Both the position numbers and the translations under genes were made by a program. The notes under the pieces are model-generated. The model searched no databases, was not told the DNA's origin, and saw nothing but the letters and a program-made list of their open reading frames with translations. From NCBI GenBank assembly GCA_003545705.1, contig QVLQ01000008.1, positions 1-64,000 of the forward strand: a stretch of 64,000 bases of DNA, written 5' to 3'. Below, in pieces: positions 22,487 to 34,813 of the stretch; within the stretch, counting starts at the first letter, position 1; each line of letters begins with the position of its first letter. The stretch is from Acidomyces sp. 'richmondensis'. Taxonomy: Eukaryota > Ascomycota > Dothideomycetes > Mycosphaerellales > Teratosphaeriaceae.

Positions 22487-22840
22487 TTTCGCGCGTTTGC
22501 TCCGGCCAGTGGCGGAGGCGTGAATGAAAGGGGGACGCGGTGAGAATACGGACGAGGCGCGTGGGGAAGGGGTGGAGGTTGCTGATGGAATCACTCATCT
22601 TGGCTGTTCTCTTTGCCCGCCGCCTCGGAGCTTGTGGTTGATCCGCGCCGAGCACCACGTTCAGGAGGGATCGACCGGGAATTAGCGAATGAGTCAATCA
22701 ATATTTGATTAATCAACCGCTTTTGCGCCAGCTGGCACATGCTTTGTCCACCCCCAGAACTTACCGCATCATCACACCAACCAAACATTTCGTCGCAAGA
22801 TCAGGAGGCGCACAAGTCCACGGCGGGCCATTAGACTGCA
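22487..22840. promoter_or_regulatory. Shared SAR1/DPM2 promoter region
   Basis: 354 bp between the two divergent start codons, both of early secretory-pathway/ER genes. I see no named element. Confidence 0.5.
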
Positions 22841-23398
22841 ATGGCGCACAACACTCTCGTACGTCGTTTGTCCCTGTCGGCTCGTCTCACCTGAACCATC
22901 TGCTCATCATCACGTACGCGTGCAGCTCGACAAAGCAGTAGGCGCCTCCATGCTCATCTTGGCCTCCATCGTCTTCCTCTACTACACCATTTGGACCTTG
23001 CTCCTCGTATGTGCCATCTGTCCTTTGCTCTCCGGCCCTCCGGCCCTCCGGTCTCCCTCCATCCGTCCCCCATCATCAACTCCCCTTTCCACCTCTTCCT
23101 TTCCCCAATTTCCAGCCCAACCGCCTCCCTCTGTCCCCAACCCTAATCTCGATCCTTGCGGCATCGATGAAAGAATGGGTCATAAGTCAAACCCGGATTA
23201 ATTCATTGGCAGCCTTTCGTCGACGAATCCCACCCCCTGCAGTCCCTCTTCCCGCCCCGTGTCTGGGCTATACGCATCCCCGTCATTTTGCTGCTGCTCG
23301 GCGGGGCCGTCGTCGGCTCCTTCCTCAGCATCGTTATGATTCGCAGCAACCACAAGAAGGCGCGGCGGCAGGCGCAGGAGGCGGCCAAGACCAAGTGA
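22841..23398 (+). CDS. DPM2: DPM2, regulatory subunit of dolichol-phosphate mannose synthase
   Basis: Small ER membrane protein that stabilises the DPM synthase, which supplies mannose for N-glycans, O-mannosylation and GPI anchors. Exons 22841-22858, 22926-23006 and 23213-23398 give 94 residues with no frame break. Exon 1 encodes only MAHNTL. Two membrane spans are visible: GASMLILASIVFLYYTIWTL and IPVILLLLGGAVVGSFLSIV. Between them is the family motif PFVDESHPLQSLFPPRVWAI. The basic tail RSNHKKARRQAQEAAKTK faces the cytosol. The length matches the ~80-95 residues of fungal DPM2. Confidence 0.92.
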
Positions 23399-24215
23399 GG
23401 GCCGGGAGGCAGGAACGAACGTCACAATCTGCAGGCGAGGAGGTCAATCGCGAGTGCCGTGCTACTAAGGAAGCGGCGATGCGTAACTGGCTGTTGGGGA
23501 GGAAAGTGCGTCATTGGCAGGGAAGGAAGGCACGATGCACGATGTGAGTCAGCGGGCTTTCGTGAATCCTGCAGTCATATTGGGATGGCTATCGCGCCAT
23601 GGGCCAATCGCCGAGAAGGCGGTGCTACAGATGTATGGAAGTGTAGCTGTCGTTCAGGCATTACCTACCGAAAATCTTCGCTATGCAGAGTTTGCCACTA
23701 TGTTTCATTGCACCGCGCAATCCTCTCCTACCACGACCCTCAACGGGCCATTTCCTTCCTCGCCCTCATTGTTCTCATCACCTCCTTCTGTCGCGTGTCC
23801 CATGCCATGGGCCACCAGCCCCACGTGAGTACCTTCCCCCGCGAACAACGCTCGGTGAGCGCGCATTCGAGCGGCGAGTTGGGCAAGCATCGATCTCTGC
23901 ATGGCCACAAGTCTCGGTCAGCGCTGATCTTCTTTGCCGCGCGGGCGCATGGGAGCTTCATTCAACGTGCGGGAAGACAACGACATTGCCAAGGCTGCGG
24001 AGGAGCAGCTGCAGCAGATGTGCGTGGGGGACCTGGTGCAAGACACGACGCCGTCAGAACCCGGTCGGCCGCACGGTGGTACGTATGTAACTCATCGTGC
24101 GGAAGCAATGCTCATGTCAAAACGAGAGCGAGGGAAAGCATGGCTGATGCGAATGGAGCGGCAAGGAAAAGAATCATACGGCATGGCCCAGAAGGGGTGC
24201 AATGCACGTGCGGGC
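23399..24215. other. GC-rich gap with an unresolved plus-strand coding candidate
   Basis: Several plus-strand frames are open here at once because GC is high. One candidate exon ends ISFLALIVLITSFCRVSHAM followed by GHQPH and a good GTGAGT donor at 23825. A later open stretch reads FNVREDNDIAKAAEEQLQQM and ends before GTACGT near 24079. I cannot match these to a family or place a reliable acceptor, so no gene is called. Confidence 0.3.
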
Positions 24216-27200
24216 TCAGCCTCCCAGCTGCTCCAGCCGTGCGCGAATGAAGAGGAATTGCTCAACACGACTTACCGTGATGTACGCGTCCCGATTACCA
24301 CCTTGCCGTTCCGCATCGTTGTGGCTCGTGATGCGGTACTGGTCGTGCATGCGTTTGCGACTGGCCAGACCGTTCGTCGCCACGGGCTCCTCGTCTGAAT
24401 CCGTGATATCGGCTTCGTTCGATACTGCAGCCGCTGTTGCGGCATCCGGTCCGGTCCGCTCCTCCACCACCGGCGCCGATGTTGTACCGTGTGCGTCGTC
24501 CACCTCATCGGCCGCACGACCCCGCCGTGTTACACGACGCCCAAAACGCCGCGGCCCGGTGATGGAGCTGAACCCGCTCGGTCGTGGGCCGCAACACCAT
24601 CCCCGCGTCGCGCGGCTGCACGAGCACGGGCGTCGGGCGAGAAGATCTTCACGGTGTGATCAATCCCGCTGACAGCCAGCATGGTCTCGTAGGGATGCGG
24701 CTGTACCACGTTCACCACCTCGCCATCGCCCTCGAGGATATTGACAAGCTTCGCCGTATGCCGATCCCAGATGAAGAGATTCCCGTCATCACTACCGCTA
24801 ACCACGTACTCATCATCAAGTCCGAAGTAGTTGACATCCTTCACCGTGCGCACGTTGCAATGGCCCACATACGTGCGAGTTGCCGCTCCGCACGGGACCT
24901 TCGCCTCCACCTTCTCTTTGCGTCGCCGTCGGTCAAACGCTGACTCGTACATGAAGCGTGGCAGACCGAACGAAGGCACATCTTCCTCACCCTCTGACGT
25001 CTCACTGTCTTCTTCATCGGCCGAGGAGCCGTCGTCATCCGTTCCAGAGTCTTCATCATCCATGGTTGCGTCTCCGCTCGAATCGACCCGGATCATGTCG
25101 GCCATAGTTGTGACGTCGACATCCTCAGAGACTCCTCCATCGCCATCAATCACCTCCATGTCCTGAATTCTTTGTTGTTGTTCTTCTTCTTCCTCTTCGT
25201 CACCAATCTCTTCTATACCGTGTTCTATATCCACAATTTCCCTCACCACTCGGCCAAGCCCACCGAAAGCTCGGTCAACAAAAACAAATTTTACATTCTC
25301 AGCCGCATTTAGCAATACGCCCCGCGCTACTTTCAAAACCCAGAAATTATTGGCTGTCTGGCGATCCTGACCTTGGAACCGTTCTGGGCCACTTTCATTG
25401 GCCAGGACGACAGCTGACGAGAGATCAGCAAAAGGGATCTTGACTGCGGCGGCAAAAGCAAGGACCGCGGCCTTTTCGGTTGGGAAAAGGTGGCGATTGT
25501 CATCCACTTCAAAACGGCTCGTCTCGAGGTTGATAACGGGCTTGTCGCTCGCCATCGAGAGCAACGAAGGTATCAGAAGGTCGTCAATGGCTTCTATTGA
25601 GGCTTCTGATTCCGGGATGGGCAAGCGCTCAGCCGCCTTGACCGTCGGCAGCATCTCTGCAGGCCGTGTAAACCCTTCGATCAGTCGCCCGATGCCTGAC
25701 TCGATCCACAAAAGTATAGCCTTTATAAAATCATAACCAAATTGCTCGTGTTTTGGTAATGGAAGATCATTCATTCGCGCCTCCACACTGGTAAATTGTG
25801 CAAGCAGGGGCGATGGTCCGGAAGAGCCAGTGTGCAGCTTGCCACCCAAGACCCGCGAGATCGTGCCGGCAGCCTGCACGAACCGTCTCGTGCTCTCACG
25901 GTTACGTCGCTGAAGCTGTTGCCATGCAACTTGTTGGGCAGATGGTTCCATGGGATAGCGCCACTCGCGCATCGCTTCGTCTATGTCGGATATAATGCTT
26001 GCTGCTTCGCTAAGAGCAGTTGTGAATCGAGCTTCTCGATCTGTTTGTCCATCTTGTTGACTGAATAAAGCTGAGCGGATCTTCACGGTGGCCTCTGCGA
26101 TGTGCCGCGCATCCCTTTGCTTCGTGCTGAGACCTGGATTCTCCTGATCAACCTGTTCGGCCGTTGTGTGTGTCACGATGGGAAGATCCTCGCTCTGCCC
26201 ATTCTGATATCTGACTCTGAGAGCTGCCACACCGTCAGCTGTATTGCCCAACCCTGTGCGAGGTCGTGACGATCCTCTCGCAGAGGCTTCTTGGTGGGTA
26301 AGAGACTGGTCCGAATCGTTAACTTTTCGCTTCCGCTTCCTCTCACCTCCTTTAACTCTACTTCCAGAACCTTGTCTCACACCAGTCTCCGATCCCACCT
26401 CGTTCACACCTGGACTCCGAATCAGATCAAAACTGTAGATATGATCGCCGCTCCAGCTGACCACCATTTCATCCGGCCGTGCGTCACTGATCTTGCACGC
26501 AGTGATATGCCCACTTTCTGTGCGCTTCATCTTAGGCTGTCCATTAGGAGCAAATTTACGCACGCATTGCGTTGCCTGCATCATTAGCTCTTCCTCCTCA
26601 TTGCTCCTACTCGCAGCAGGTGACAACGGCTTGCCTGCTTCACGCAGACGGTCCCGACCGGTCATGCGCCGATCGTGAAGAAAGCAGTGCAAATGTGCTC
26701 CGCCTAGGGCAATGTAGTGCGGTTGTGAAGGTGAACAAGAAATAGTGTTGAGGTCCAAATTGTACCGCCTGTAGGAGATGAGGGGAGGTGGGATGTCGCT
26801 CTCCATCGACGAACCCCATCGACTGCCTCGTGGCGCCGGATAGGCTGAGGATGGCTGCCTAATGTCCCACTGTCGCACTTCACCATCTTCCGAACATGTG
26901 AGGAATAAGTATGGTGATGATTCGGTGACAATCCTCTTCACTCGGTCGGCATGGCACCGGTATACGCGGCAATCCGTATCCCCATCGCTCAAATATCTCA
27001 CACCGTTATACATCGTATTTCTCCTCCTCCTACTTTCCCTAGCCATGCTGCTAGATGCACTTGCCTCTCTTGCCCGACCTGAATACTCCAGATCGAATAC
27101 ACGCACTTCACTGTCTCCTGCCGCTGTCACGCACACCCTGTCACCGTGTCCTGGCATGAACTTGACGCTGAAGATGTTTTGGGTGTGTCCTGTGGCAACA

Positions 27201-27478
27201 GACGTGCTCAGCTTGAACTGTTCGCAGTCATCGGCAGCGGGCTGGTATATGTGAATGTTAAGGTGCTGGTCGTCAGAGCCAGATGCTAGGAGCTGGCCGG
27301 ACTTGGACCATGATAAGGCGTTGACACATCCGCTGTGGCCATCTAATTCGTTAATAATATCAAGGTCGGCCACAAGAGAGAGGTCAGAATACAAGCGGCG
27401 ATAGGCGATGGTTGGAGCTCGCACGGCGGGCGATGCGAGCTCGCGAGCGTAGAGCTTGGTATAAATACTGTCTTTCAT
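24216..27478 (-). CDS. DCAF/Iqw1-like WD40 protein, C-terminus in a shifted frame
   Basis: Probable DDB1-CUL4 substrate receptor of the DCAF6/8-Iqw1 type. From ATG at 27478 a 982-residue frame holds N-terminal WD repeats (INELDGHSGCVNALSWSKSG, ATGHTQNIFSVKFMPGHGD, CSEDGEVRQWDIRQPSSAYP), a basic KRKRKV patch, a helical middle and an acidic stretch (DDEDSGTDDDGSSADEED). C-terminal WD repeats follow (VSGSDDGNLFIWDRHTAKLV, VSGIDHTVKIFSPDARAR). Family members continue with SGLASRRRMH-type sequence. Here that part (NGLASRKRMHDQYRITS) lies in another frame, 24503-24216. The shift falls near 24573 in a run of three C where four would restore the frame. A sequencing error, a real mutation or an unseen splice are all possible. 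Confidence 0.85.
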
Positions 27479-28061
27479 TCTGGAGCGTCGCTGGGCACCT
27501 CTTGGGTTGTAGATAGAGGGATGATGATCACCGGTGGAATTAGTAAAATGTGAATCGGGATAGAAGGTAGTCGGTCACGGGTTGAGGGAAGCTGGGAAGT
27601 GTTCGAGTTGGACGTGAGCAAAGCGGGGGCTGGTGCTCGGTCTCAGCCCGGTGCCTGAGGCATTGCGGGTCGCCTTGCGTGATGTCTGCTGCAGAACAGA
27701 TTACGGGAGGCCAGTCCGGACGACGCAGTGCAGCTTGCATGCGTAGAGATCACATGGCGGCTAGGCGAGTCTATGTCATCGGCCCCCGGCGTGCTCGGAA
27801 GCTATCCGAGAGAACGGCTCGGACCGTCGTCGACCCCGCTCAGGGATGGAGCTACAATTGACTTCACTTGTTCAGCTCGGCCAAGCTTCCACTACACACC
27901 CCAACCTCTGGTTGGTTAAAGCTCGCTGCAGTGACAACGAAGTTTGTGCTGGACTGCTGCGATAGATCCAAGGCGATTTCGCTTTCTACTGCACAATGGA
28001 GGTATTAATAATATATTATTAACCGGTTTTTTATCTCCAAATAAAAATGTTCCTGCTACTG
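27479..28061. other. Upstream region of the WD40 gene, no gene seen
   Basis: Short open frames only. It probably holds the WD40 promoter, then gives way to repeats at 28062. Confidence 0.5.
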
Positions 28062-28175
28062 TGTTAAAAGGTATAGAAGTACCTTGACAAATTGCTTAGA
28101 AAGCAATTGGAAATCAGACTGGAAGATCACTAATGCAGAATGTCTTGGGTATTCAAGAAGGGAATATATAATAAT
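28062..28175 (-). repeat. L2 LTR fragment
   Basis: Reverse-oriented match (TGTTAAAAGG onward) to about two thirds of the L2 LTR at 2896-3076. It breaks off into sequence that also occurs, inverted, near 16281-16320. Confidence 0.7.
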
Positions 28176-28455
28176 AAAGTCTTGCATTGCTGGTCTATTC
28201 CTGTGAGGTGTTACTGCACAATAGAGCAGTAACTCCCCACGTGATATGAATTATGCCTCACATGAGCTTGGCATAGGATTAAGGTGCGCTTGACATGCGC
28301 AGCGCACTTGATCCTCTTCATGGATTATTGATTGTATCAATTGATTGTATCAGACGTATCACAACCTGTATTGCCTCTACTATACCTGTGTCCCTTCACG
28401 CTGCCAAAAACCCGTCTTTGCTAGCTACTCCCTGGTAGTGTGGCTGGACACCCCT

Positions 28456-28659
28456 TACAATGACCCAGAAGAGCCTACACACACAAACGTACAGACAGAC
28501 AGCCAGACAGCCAGACAGCCAGACAGCCAGACAGGCCGGCCCTTGTATCATATGCTAATGCGACGTTCACTGATCTACTGAGCTGGTTGCCTACTCGACC
28601 TATGCGTGATACGCTCCCTTCCAGGACGACGGACACTCAGGACGTCCTACTCCACGACA
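28456..28659 (-). mobile_element. Short TG...CA element, copy 3, truncated
   Basis: Only the half carrying the TGTCGTGGAG terminus remains, with an expanded run of CAGACAGC units. The other half is lost at the junction with a sequence that recurs inverted at 29511-29588. Confidence 0.75.
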
Positions 28660-29584
28660 CTAGTACGACAAGTTCCTCTTGAGTCGCTAGTACAACGTAG
28701 AAATTGGTAACCGTACTCTATATTTCCGGTCGGAGCTTCGAGTATAAATGTTGTACTCGATAGGCCTCTAAATATAGAGGGAGGTCCGACTCTAAAATCT
28801 CGAGGTAAGTAGTAAAAGCTCTTACTGTCTGATCTAGCCGTTGAAGGGCCCTTTGGTGCTTTGTAGCTGCCTTAAGGCCTCAATTAATAGGATCCACGAG
28901 TTAATCTTTAGTAAAACTGCAGAACTCCGTCTAGATTGGATTGTATATAGGCCGTATGCATTCCTACTGCATATACTAGGCATTACGCAGGTCGCCCTAT
29001 AGGAATTGCATTACCTATATAACCTTATCTTTCTTGTTAGGAAAGTTCTCTAAGGTAAGGTTAAAGGTATTCTTGTATACGTATATAAATTCGCAGTATA
29101 TACGTAGGGAAGAGCCCAAATATAGTTCTAGGTCCCTTAGGCAAAGTGTACGTTTTGTTAGATACATATATTGCGACCCAGATACGCCCCTCTTACGACC
29201 CGGCGTATTGCTTATATATAAGGTATGCGTATTCCTCTCGCTACTACTGTTATCTTAGTCGTTTCCGATATTTGATATAGTCTTCCGTTCGAGGAGGGCG
29301 TATTTATCCTCGATTCTTTATAGTTCTCGCTCTTTTACGAGACGGTCGCACTTCTCTTGTGCGCATTGTAGGCGCTCATTAAGCGTCTTAGCTGCAAGTT
29401 GTACTCGTTCCCCTAAGCTTTTCTCGTTTATAGGGACCGGTAAGGTCATAGTAATATTGTTACTTATACTACACTTATATCCTAACGGGCTACTAACTAA
29501 AGGAAGATAGATTTTACTGTAAGGGGTGTCCAGCCACACTACTAGGGAGTAGCTAGCAAAGATGGGTTTTTAGCAGTGTAAAGG
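28660..29584. repeat. RIP-type AT-rich block bounded by an inverted repeat
   Basis: The ~70 bp at 28385-28458 reappears inverted at 29511-29588 (AAACCCGTCTTTGCTAGCTA and its complement). On the minus strand 29539-29318 is an open frame MWLDTPYSKIYLPLVSSPLG running into a predicted coiled coil (LNERLQCAQEKCDRLVKERE). Beyond this the frame is full of stops. I do not recognise the parent element. Confidence 0.5.
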
Positions 29585-30116
29585 TGTTATGACTGTTGGT
29601 CACGTGATGATCAGATGACCTGGAGTCACGTGGTTGGTACTCGTTTGAAGAGGAGTGTCAAGGCAGCGAAGTTGAAGCAGAAGTTGTTATTCCAACTAAT
29701 GAAATTAACAATTAAGTTAAATACGAAGTCGAAGCTTAAGGCTTCTATCTTCGATTCCTATATACTATTTATAATTCGTATAAGTACTTTAAGCACTATA
29801 AGCACTTCGAAGGTGCTCTAGTGCTAATAGTGCTCACTTCCTAATTAGTCTACGTTCTAACTACCGCTTCGTAGGGTGGAGCTTTAGTAAACCTTCCTTG
29901 TTCGCTATAATCCGTAATACTATCCCCCCCTTTTAGTTAGTACTATCTCGGGCTAATATAGTGTCGTAGTAATACCTTTTCTATAGTTACCTTTCCTTTG
30001 TAATATCTCTCTATTACTAGCGGTTATCGTAATTAGTTCGTCGAAAGCATCTTACTTAATATATTAAGCGTAACGGAATTACAATACTAACCCTATATAC
30101 CTATTATAAATCCTAC
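29585..30116 (-). repeat. RIP-damaged LTR and 3' interior of the B/C chromovirus family
   Basis: 29585-29919 matches the B-family LTR (TGTTATGACT to GTAATA), and 29920-30116 the adjoining interior, with polypurine tract complement CTATCCCCCCC. The differences from the copy at 42987-43510 are nearly all C-to-T or G-to-A. The plus-strand start of the antisense ORF is still recognisable. The short TG...CA element cuts it at 30116. Confidence 0.75.
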
Positions 30117-30520
30117 TGTCGTGGAGTAGGACGTCCTGAGTGTCCGTCGTCCTGGAAGGGAGCGTATCACGCGTAGGTCGAGTAGGCAACCAGCTCAGTA
30201 GATCAGTGAACGTCGTATTAGCATATGATACAAGGCCGGCCTGTCTGGCTGTCTGGCTGTCTGGGTGTACGTTTGTGTGTGTAGGCTCTTCTAGGTCATA
30301 CATGCAGGTCTGAAAGGTGAATGATGATATGTATGTGTATCTACATGTACAAGAATACAATGTCTGTCTGTCTGTCTGTCTGTGTGTCTGTCTGTCTGTG
30401 TTCGCTGTGTAACTGTGTGTGTGTGTGTGTGTCGGAAAGCTCAGCTACCGTGGCGGGTGTGCCACCACCGCTTCCGCCTGCCGCCACAACCCAACCTGCC
30501 TGCGGTCAATCCCCACGACA
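30117..30520 (+). mobile_element. Short TG...CA element, copy 4
   Basis: 404 bp, TGTCGTGGAG to CCCCACGACA. The flanks CTAC and GTAC match at three of four bases, and the element sits between two oppositely oriented B/C-family LTR pieces. This suggests recombination across it. Confidence 0.8.
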
Positions 30521-30720
30521 GTACTAATACGAATTACGAACAGTATATAGGAATCGAAGGAAGCCTTAAGTTCCGACTTCGTATTCAACTCAATTGTTAA
30601 TCTCATTGGTTGGAATAACAACTTCTGCTTCAAACACCGCTGCCTTGACACTCCTCTTCAACGAGTACCAACCACGTGACTCCAGGTCACCTGATCATCA
30701 CGTGACCCATAGTCATAACA
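30521..30720 (+). repeat. LTR fragment of the B/C family, orientation of C
   Basis: Matches the last ~200 bp of the LTR ending at 59100 and ends GTCATAACA. It is inverted relative to the LTR at 29585. Confidence 0.75.
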
Positions 30721-31817
30721 TTATTATTTCTTTTACGCTTATATATAGCTTTATTAGCCTATTGAAAAGCAGTTATTTATAACTGTATAAGAGCTACTAA
30801 AGCTACTATAACCTATACACCCTTTGCAAGCTAGTTAAGAGCATTATGAATTAGAGTTAGTGAACTACTGTAGTGTCTCTGAAGCCTCTTCTTAATTAAG
30901 TTAGCCTGTTTATCTACTTCTTAAGCGTTACTTAGTGTCTTTGCGTACTAAGACTCTTAAGATAAGTAAGGCAGTTCTTAAGTTAGAGACCTTGGAGCTT
31001 GTTCTAATTGAGATAATACGATATCTGGATTAAATAGATATAGGCTAGAACCTTAGAAGCCTCCTAGGATGTTGCTCTAGGCTATTGATGTAGTAAAGGC
31101 TATATAAAAGGAAGTAAGGATGTCTTCTTTTGCAATATAAAAGTTATAATTCCTTATAAGATTTTGGTTCTGCTTTGAATAGGCTTGTTTCAAAGGACTA
31201 AAACAGCTAACGTCTATTGATTGATTGATTGATTATTCCATTTAACGTCCTATAGAAGTCTATGACTATGAAAGACGGCTCATTTTAGAGCAGTTTGTTT
31301 ATATTTTTCCCACTTTAGAACTCCGAATGTAGATAAGGAAATTGTGGGGCTTAAGAGCCCAGAGAAGCCAAAGAGGAGGATATATATATGTAGTAGATGT
31401 AGCCAACAAGGCTATACAATTAGAACATATGTGATTAGAAAGTAGATGCTAATTTATAATATGTTTCAATCTGAAGTCAATTGAGCGACTAGTTGTTGAG
31501 ATAATAACGATAACATGCTGTCAGGTTGAAAATCCCGTTTCACGCCCCCGTCCGTTTCACGCCCTGATCCTCCGCGTTAGACAGGATGGAACAAGTTGTC
31601 TTGCCAAGACATGAAGTGCATGCCTCAGGCATCCTCCCACTGTCCTGAACTGCCAACTCTCAACAGTGGAGAAATTTATGCATCGCTTCTTCACGAAATA
31701 CGTTACAAAAGTTATCCGGTGCCAGAATCCATACCGAAAACTGGTATTCATCTCATTAGAGCACTATGCACCTCATAACTGATAAATATCTAAAATACGA
31801 CATGAAGAATGCGTAGC
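30721..31817. other. Degenerate repeat-rich spacer
   Basis: AT-rich with no gene. A GATTGATT run lies near 31219. A pogo-like terminus (ACGCGGAGGATCAGGGCGTG on the minus strand) ends at a TA near 31577. It is followed at 31580-31668 by the sequence shared with 15924-16016. The last ~150 bp is the 3' flank of the OPT gene. Confidence 0.45.
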
Positions 31818-34813
31818 CTAAAAGTCCATAGGGTAATGACCGGGGGGGAGGCCAAAGTATCCAACATCAGGGAGGGGCAGTAAGGTGGCATTCTGGTTAT
31901 AAGACTTATAGTCCACCCCGGAAACGGCCACGGTGTTTCCCCACCATTTGAGAGTGAACCAAGGAACGCCGAAGGCAAAAATGAGGGTCTGGATAATGCC
32001 CGACACGGCAACACCGACATCAAAACCAGCCTCAAGGATATAGTTGTACTTCTCCCACCAGCCATTGTACCGGCGCTTAATCCAGTACATGAAGATGAAA
32101 GACAAGTATACGCCGTTGGTTGCGTACGACAAATTATTCTACACGTAGGTTAGCGATTATGAAACCCTTGAAGGTAGTATGGATTCGAATCAAAGAAAGG
32201 TGCAACGCACTCCTCCAGTCCAGTTCAGAGCACCTGCCCATGTGACAGCTGGATCAATCCGCCCGATGAGGGCAACAGGGCTGAAGAGATAGCGATCGAC
32301 GCCGGCGAAAGTGGCCTCAGACCAACGGCGTCGAGCGCCGTCGCGGAGTTCTGCGCCATAGCGCTGTAGCAGCCCCCATGTGATGCCGATAATAGTACCT
32401 ATAAGGAAACAATACGGGAGTATGGGATAAAGCTTGAACATATTGCGCACCCCGAACGCGCCGTACTCGACGGCCGACGCGAAGACTAGCACGGCGTCGG
32501 TGCACACAAAGTGCTGGGTGTTATTCCACTCGCAGAGCGTGCCATTATCGAAGCTGACGATCATCCAGTTGAGCAGGGAGATGAAGATGAACGTGTTGAG
32601 GAATGCTGAGATCATCTGCCCGCGGAAGACGGCCCGCGGAGGCAGCTTAGAATAGTGGGCCATTTTCAGATCGGATACATAGTTGTCTCGAAAAAGAATT
32701 AGTTATGATCACTTTCGCGTTAGAAAAGCAGAGGAAGGTGTATGGATAGGCGGATACTAAAAAGGAAAGGACTAAGCATACCGGCCTGGGAATTGAAGTT
32801 AGACCCGAAGGCTGTCACAATGATTTGTGCCTCAGCGTTGCCGGCCCACCATACGCCCGCCAACAGCTGGAAGAGCACGTTGAAGCCCATTGAGACGTTG
32901 GCCGCTGCGTAAAGTATAGCTGAGGGGATTAGGAAGACCGCACTGAGCCCGATCACCGTCAAGACCGACCACCACGGCGTCTCTGTCGGCCACACCTTCA
33001 GCGCTACGATGCCGAAGACCATGGAAACCACAAGGATTCCCATAAACCAGTAATCTGGGACCTCTTTATATACACTCATCATACGCGAATGTGCGTCTTT
33101 ATTACCCTCCCATACGCTGCTCCCATGTCGGACAGACTTCCACATTTCCTTAGCCGATTTCTTCATGGCGTCCCAATGTTGAATGGACACATAGAAAAGC
33201 GTCATAGGATACCACGCAAACCAGGCTCCCTGGCCAAAAACATTAGCGCCTGAGAAGTAGGGTGGCCCGTACTTCTTATAAGCGTCTAGGTCAACCCCCC
33301 CCTTTCCGTCACTGATAATGGTCACGTTGTAGATCTCGCCCTTATTATTGAAGGCCTCATTGCTGTTGATTGGAGTGTAGGCAGACCAGTAGTAGTTGCT
33401 CCAGTACATGCCGATAATAATAAGGCCCGATAGAACGCGGGCGCCGTACTGCTGGATTGTGGACCACCACGGAGTGATCAAGAATCCGCTTCCCGCCACG
33501 TTCCAGTCGAACGTTGCCCACGGATTGTAGCCCAACCCTCCATAACCTCCGGTTATCATGCCCAAATTGAAATTGTTGGGGGATATCCAAGTCATCCAGT
33601 TGAAGAGATGCAGAGCAGTAAAGAGGGTGTTGGGCACCCAAAACCAGAAAAACATAAGGACGAAGGCGAGCATAAAGAATCGGTAACGCGTCATGCGCCA
33701 ACCATTGACTGTCTCATTCTTGTCTTCGGGTTGAAGCAGCGCCTGGTTGAGCGCGATAATGGGCAACACCTTGGGCCATATTGCCGTCACGGGGAAGATG
33801 ACGAAGCGGCGAAGCAGACCGGCGAAGCCGAATCCAAAGAACTGGACGGCTAGAGCAAGCACGATCTCGTAGGCGAAGGTGACCCAGGTCTGGTCCAAAT
33901 ATTGTGGAAGGATCTGGACGAGGTAGACGTAGTAGGTTCCACCGACAGAGTTGGCCACAGTGAAAATGATGGTGGCGAACATCTGCTCCTTGTACGACCA
34001 TGGGCCCGGATTGAGCGAAACCCGCTGGCCCCGGATGGTTAACCCCCAGTCAGGCAACACCTTAGCCAGAAAAATACCACAAGGGGCTACCAACAACTGT
34101 AACACGTTCGAGGTGATACTGATTGTGGGCTGGCGCGGGCTGAAAAAGGTGTTGAGCGCCGTCGCCCCAGCCATGAAGACCAACCCGAGAAAGTACGCCC
34201 GGATGGTCTCCACTGGAACGTCCGGGTCGTCGAATGGAAGCGTTACCGAGCGCACCTCGGCGTACGGTGAGTGATACTTGATCAGACATGCCTCGGTACG
34301 AGCCTCGAAGGACCAGTCGTCAACTTGCATTTCTGCAACCTTGGGTCCTTGAACGAGACGCCGAATCTTGTCTAAAGTGTACCTGGGGAAGTTTGGATCG
34401 TCCTTGTGGAACTCGGCCGCCTCTAACAGCACATTGACAGCCTCCTCGTCGGTCATACTGACGATCTTGTCCAGGATGGCAGTAACGTCGGCGCTGGGCG
34501 CAATATCATCTTCCTCCGCCTTGCGCCCGTATATTTCGACCACTTTGCGTCGCATCTCGGGCGTGATGGCCTGGCCCGTACGAACTGCATTGACGAAGTT
34601 GTCATCGTCTACGGCTTCAATGCAGTCTAAGTTACCCTTCTCCCCAGCCTGGTGGACGACTATATGTTCATCATGTTTCTCAGGAGAGTTAATTTCAGCC
34701 ACAGACTCATTCATGGCTTCTTCTGCGTGACTTTCAAAGGCAAGACAATTCAAGTAGAGCGCTAACGCATCGGAACTGAATTGAAGCTTCTCGAGAAGGG
34801 AGCAGGTGAACAA
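31818..34813 (-). CDS. OPT-family oligopeptide transporter
   Basis: Proton-coupled importer of small peptides (or related metal-ligand or glutathione conjugates) in the plasma membrane. Exons 34813-32782, 32686-32211 and 32138-31818 join through 95- and 72-bp GT-AG introns into 942 codons plus stop. After a ~200-residue cytosolic N-terminus come many membrane spans with the OPT marks SLNPGPWSYKEQMFATI (NPGPFN-like) and YGGLGYNPWATFDW. Near the C-terminus are DNYVSDLKMAHYSKLPPRAV, FRGQMISAFLNTFIFISLLN and KRRYNGWWEKYNYILEAGFD. The length is typical for fungal OPT proteins. It lies alone between repeat blocks. The substrate is not determinable. Confidence 0.93.

Noticed and set aside
22153..22523. 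Plus-strand open frames over SAR1
   Set aside because: They lie opposite the SAR1 exons, which give a full canonical protein; GC-rich antisense openness explains them.
24533..24575. A 30-bp GTGTTG...TTCAG stretch as an intron in the WD40 gene
   Set aside because: Too short for a fungal intron, and its length is a multiple of three, so it would not correct the frame.
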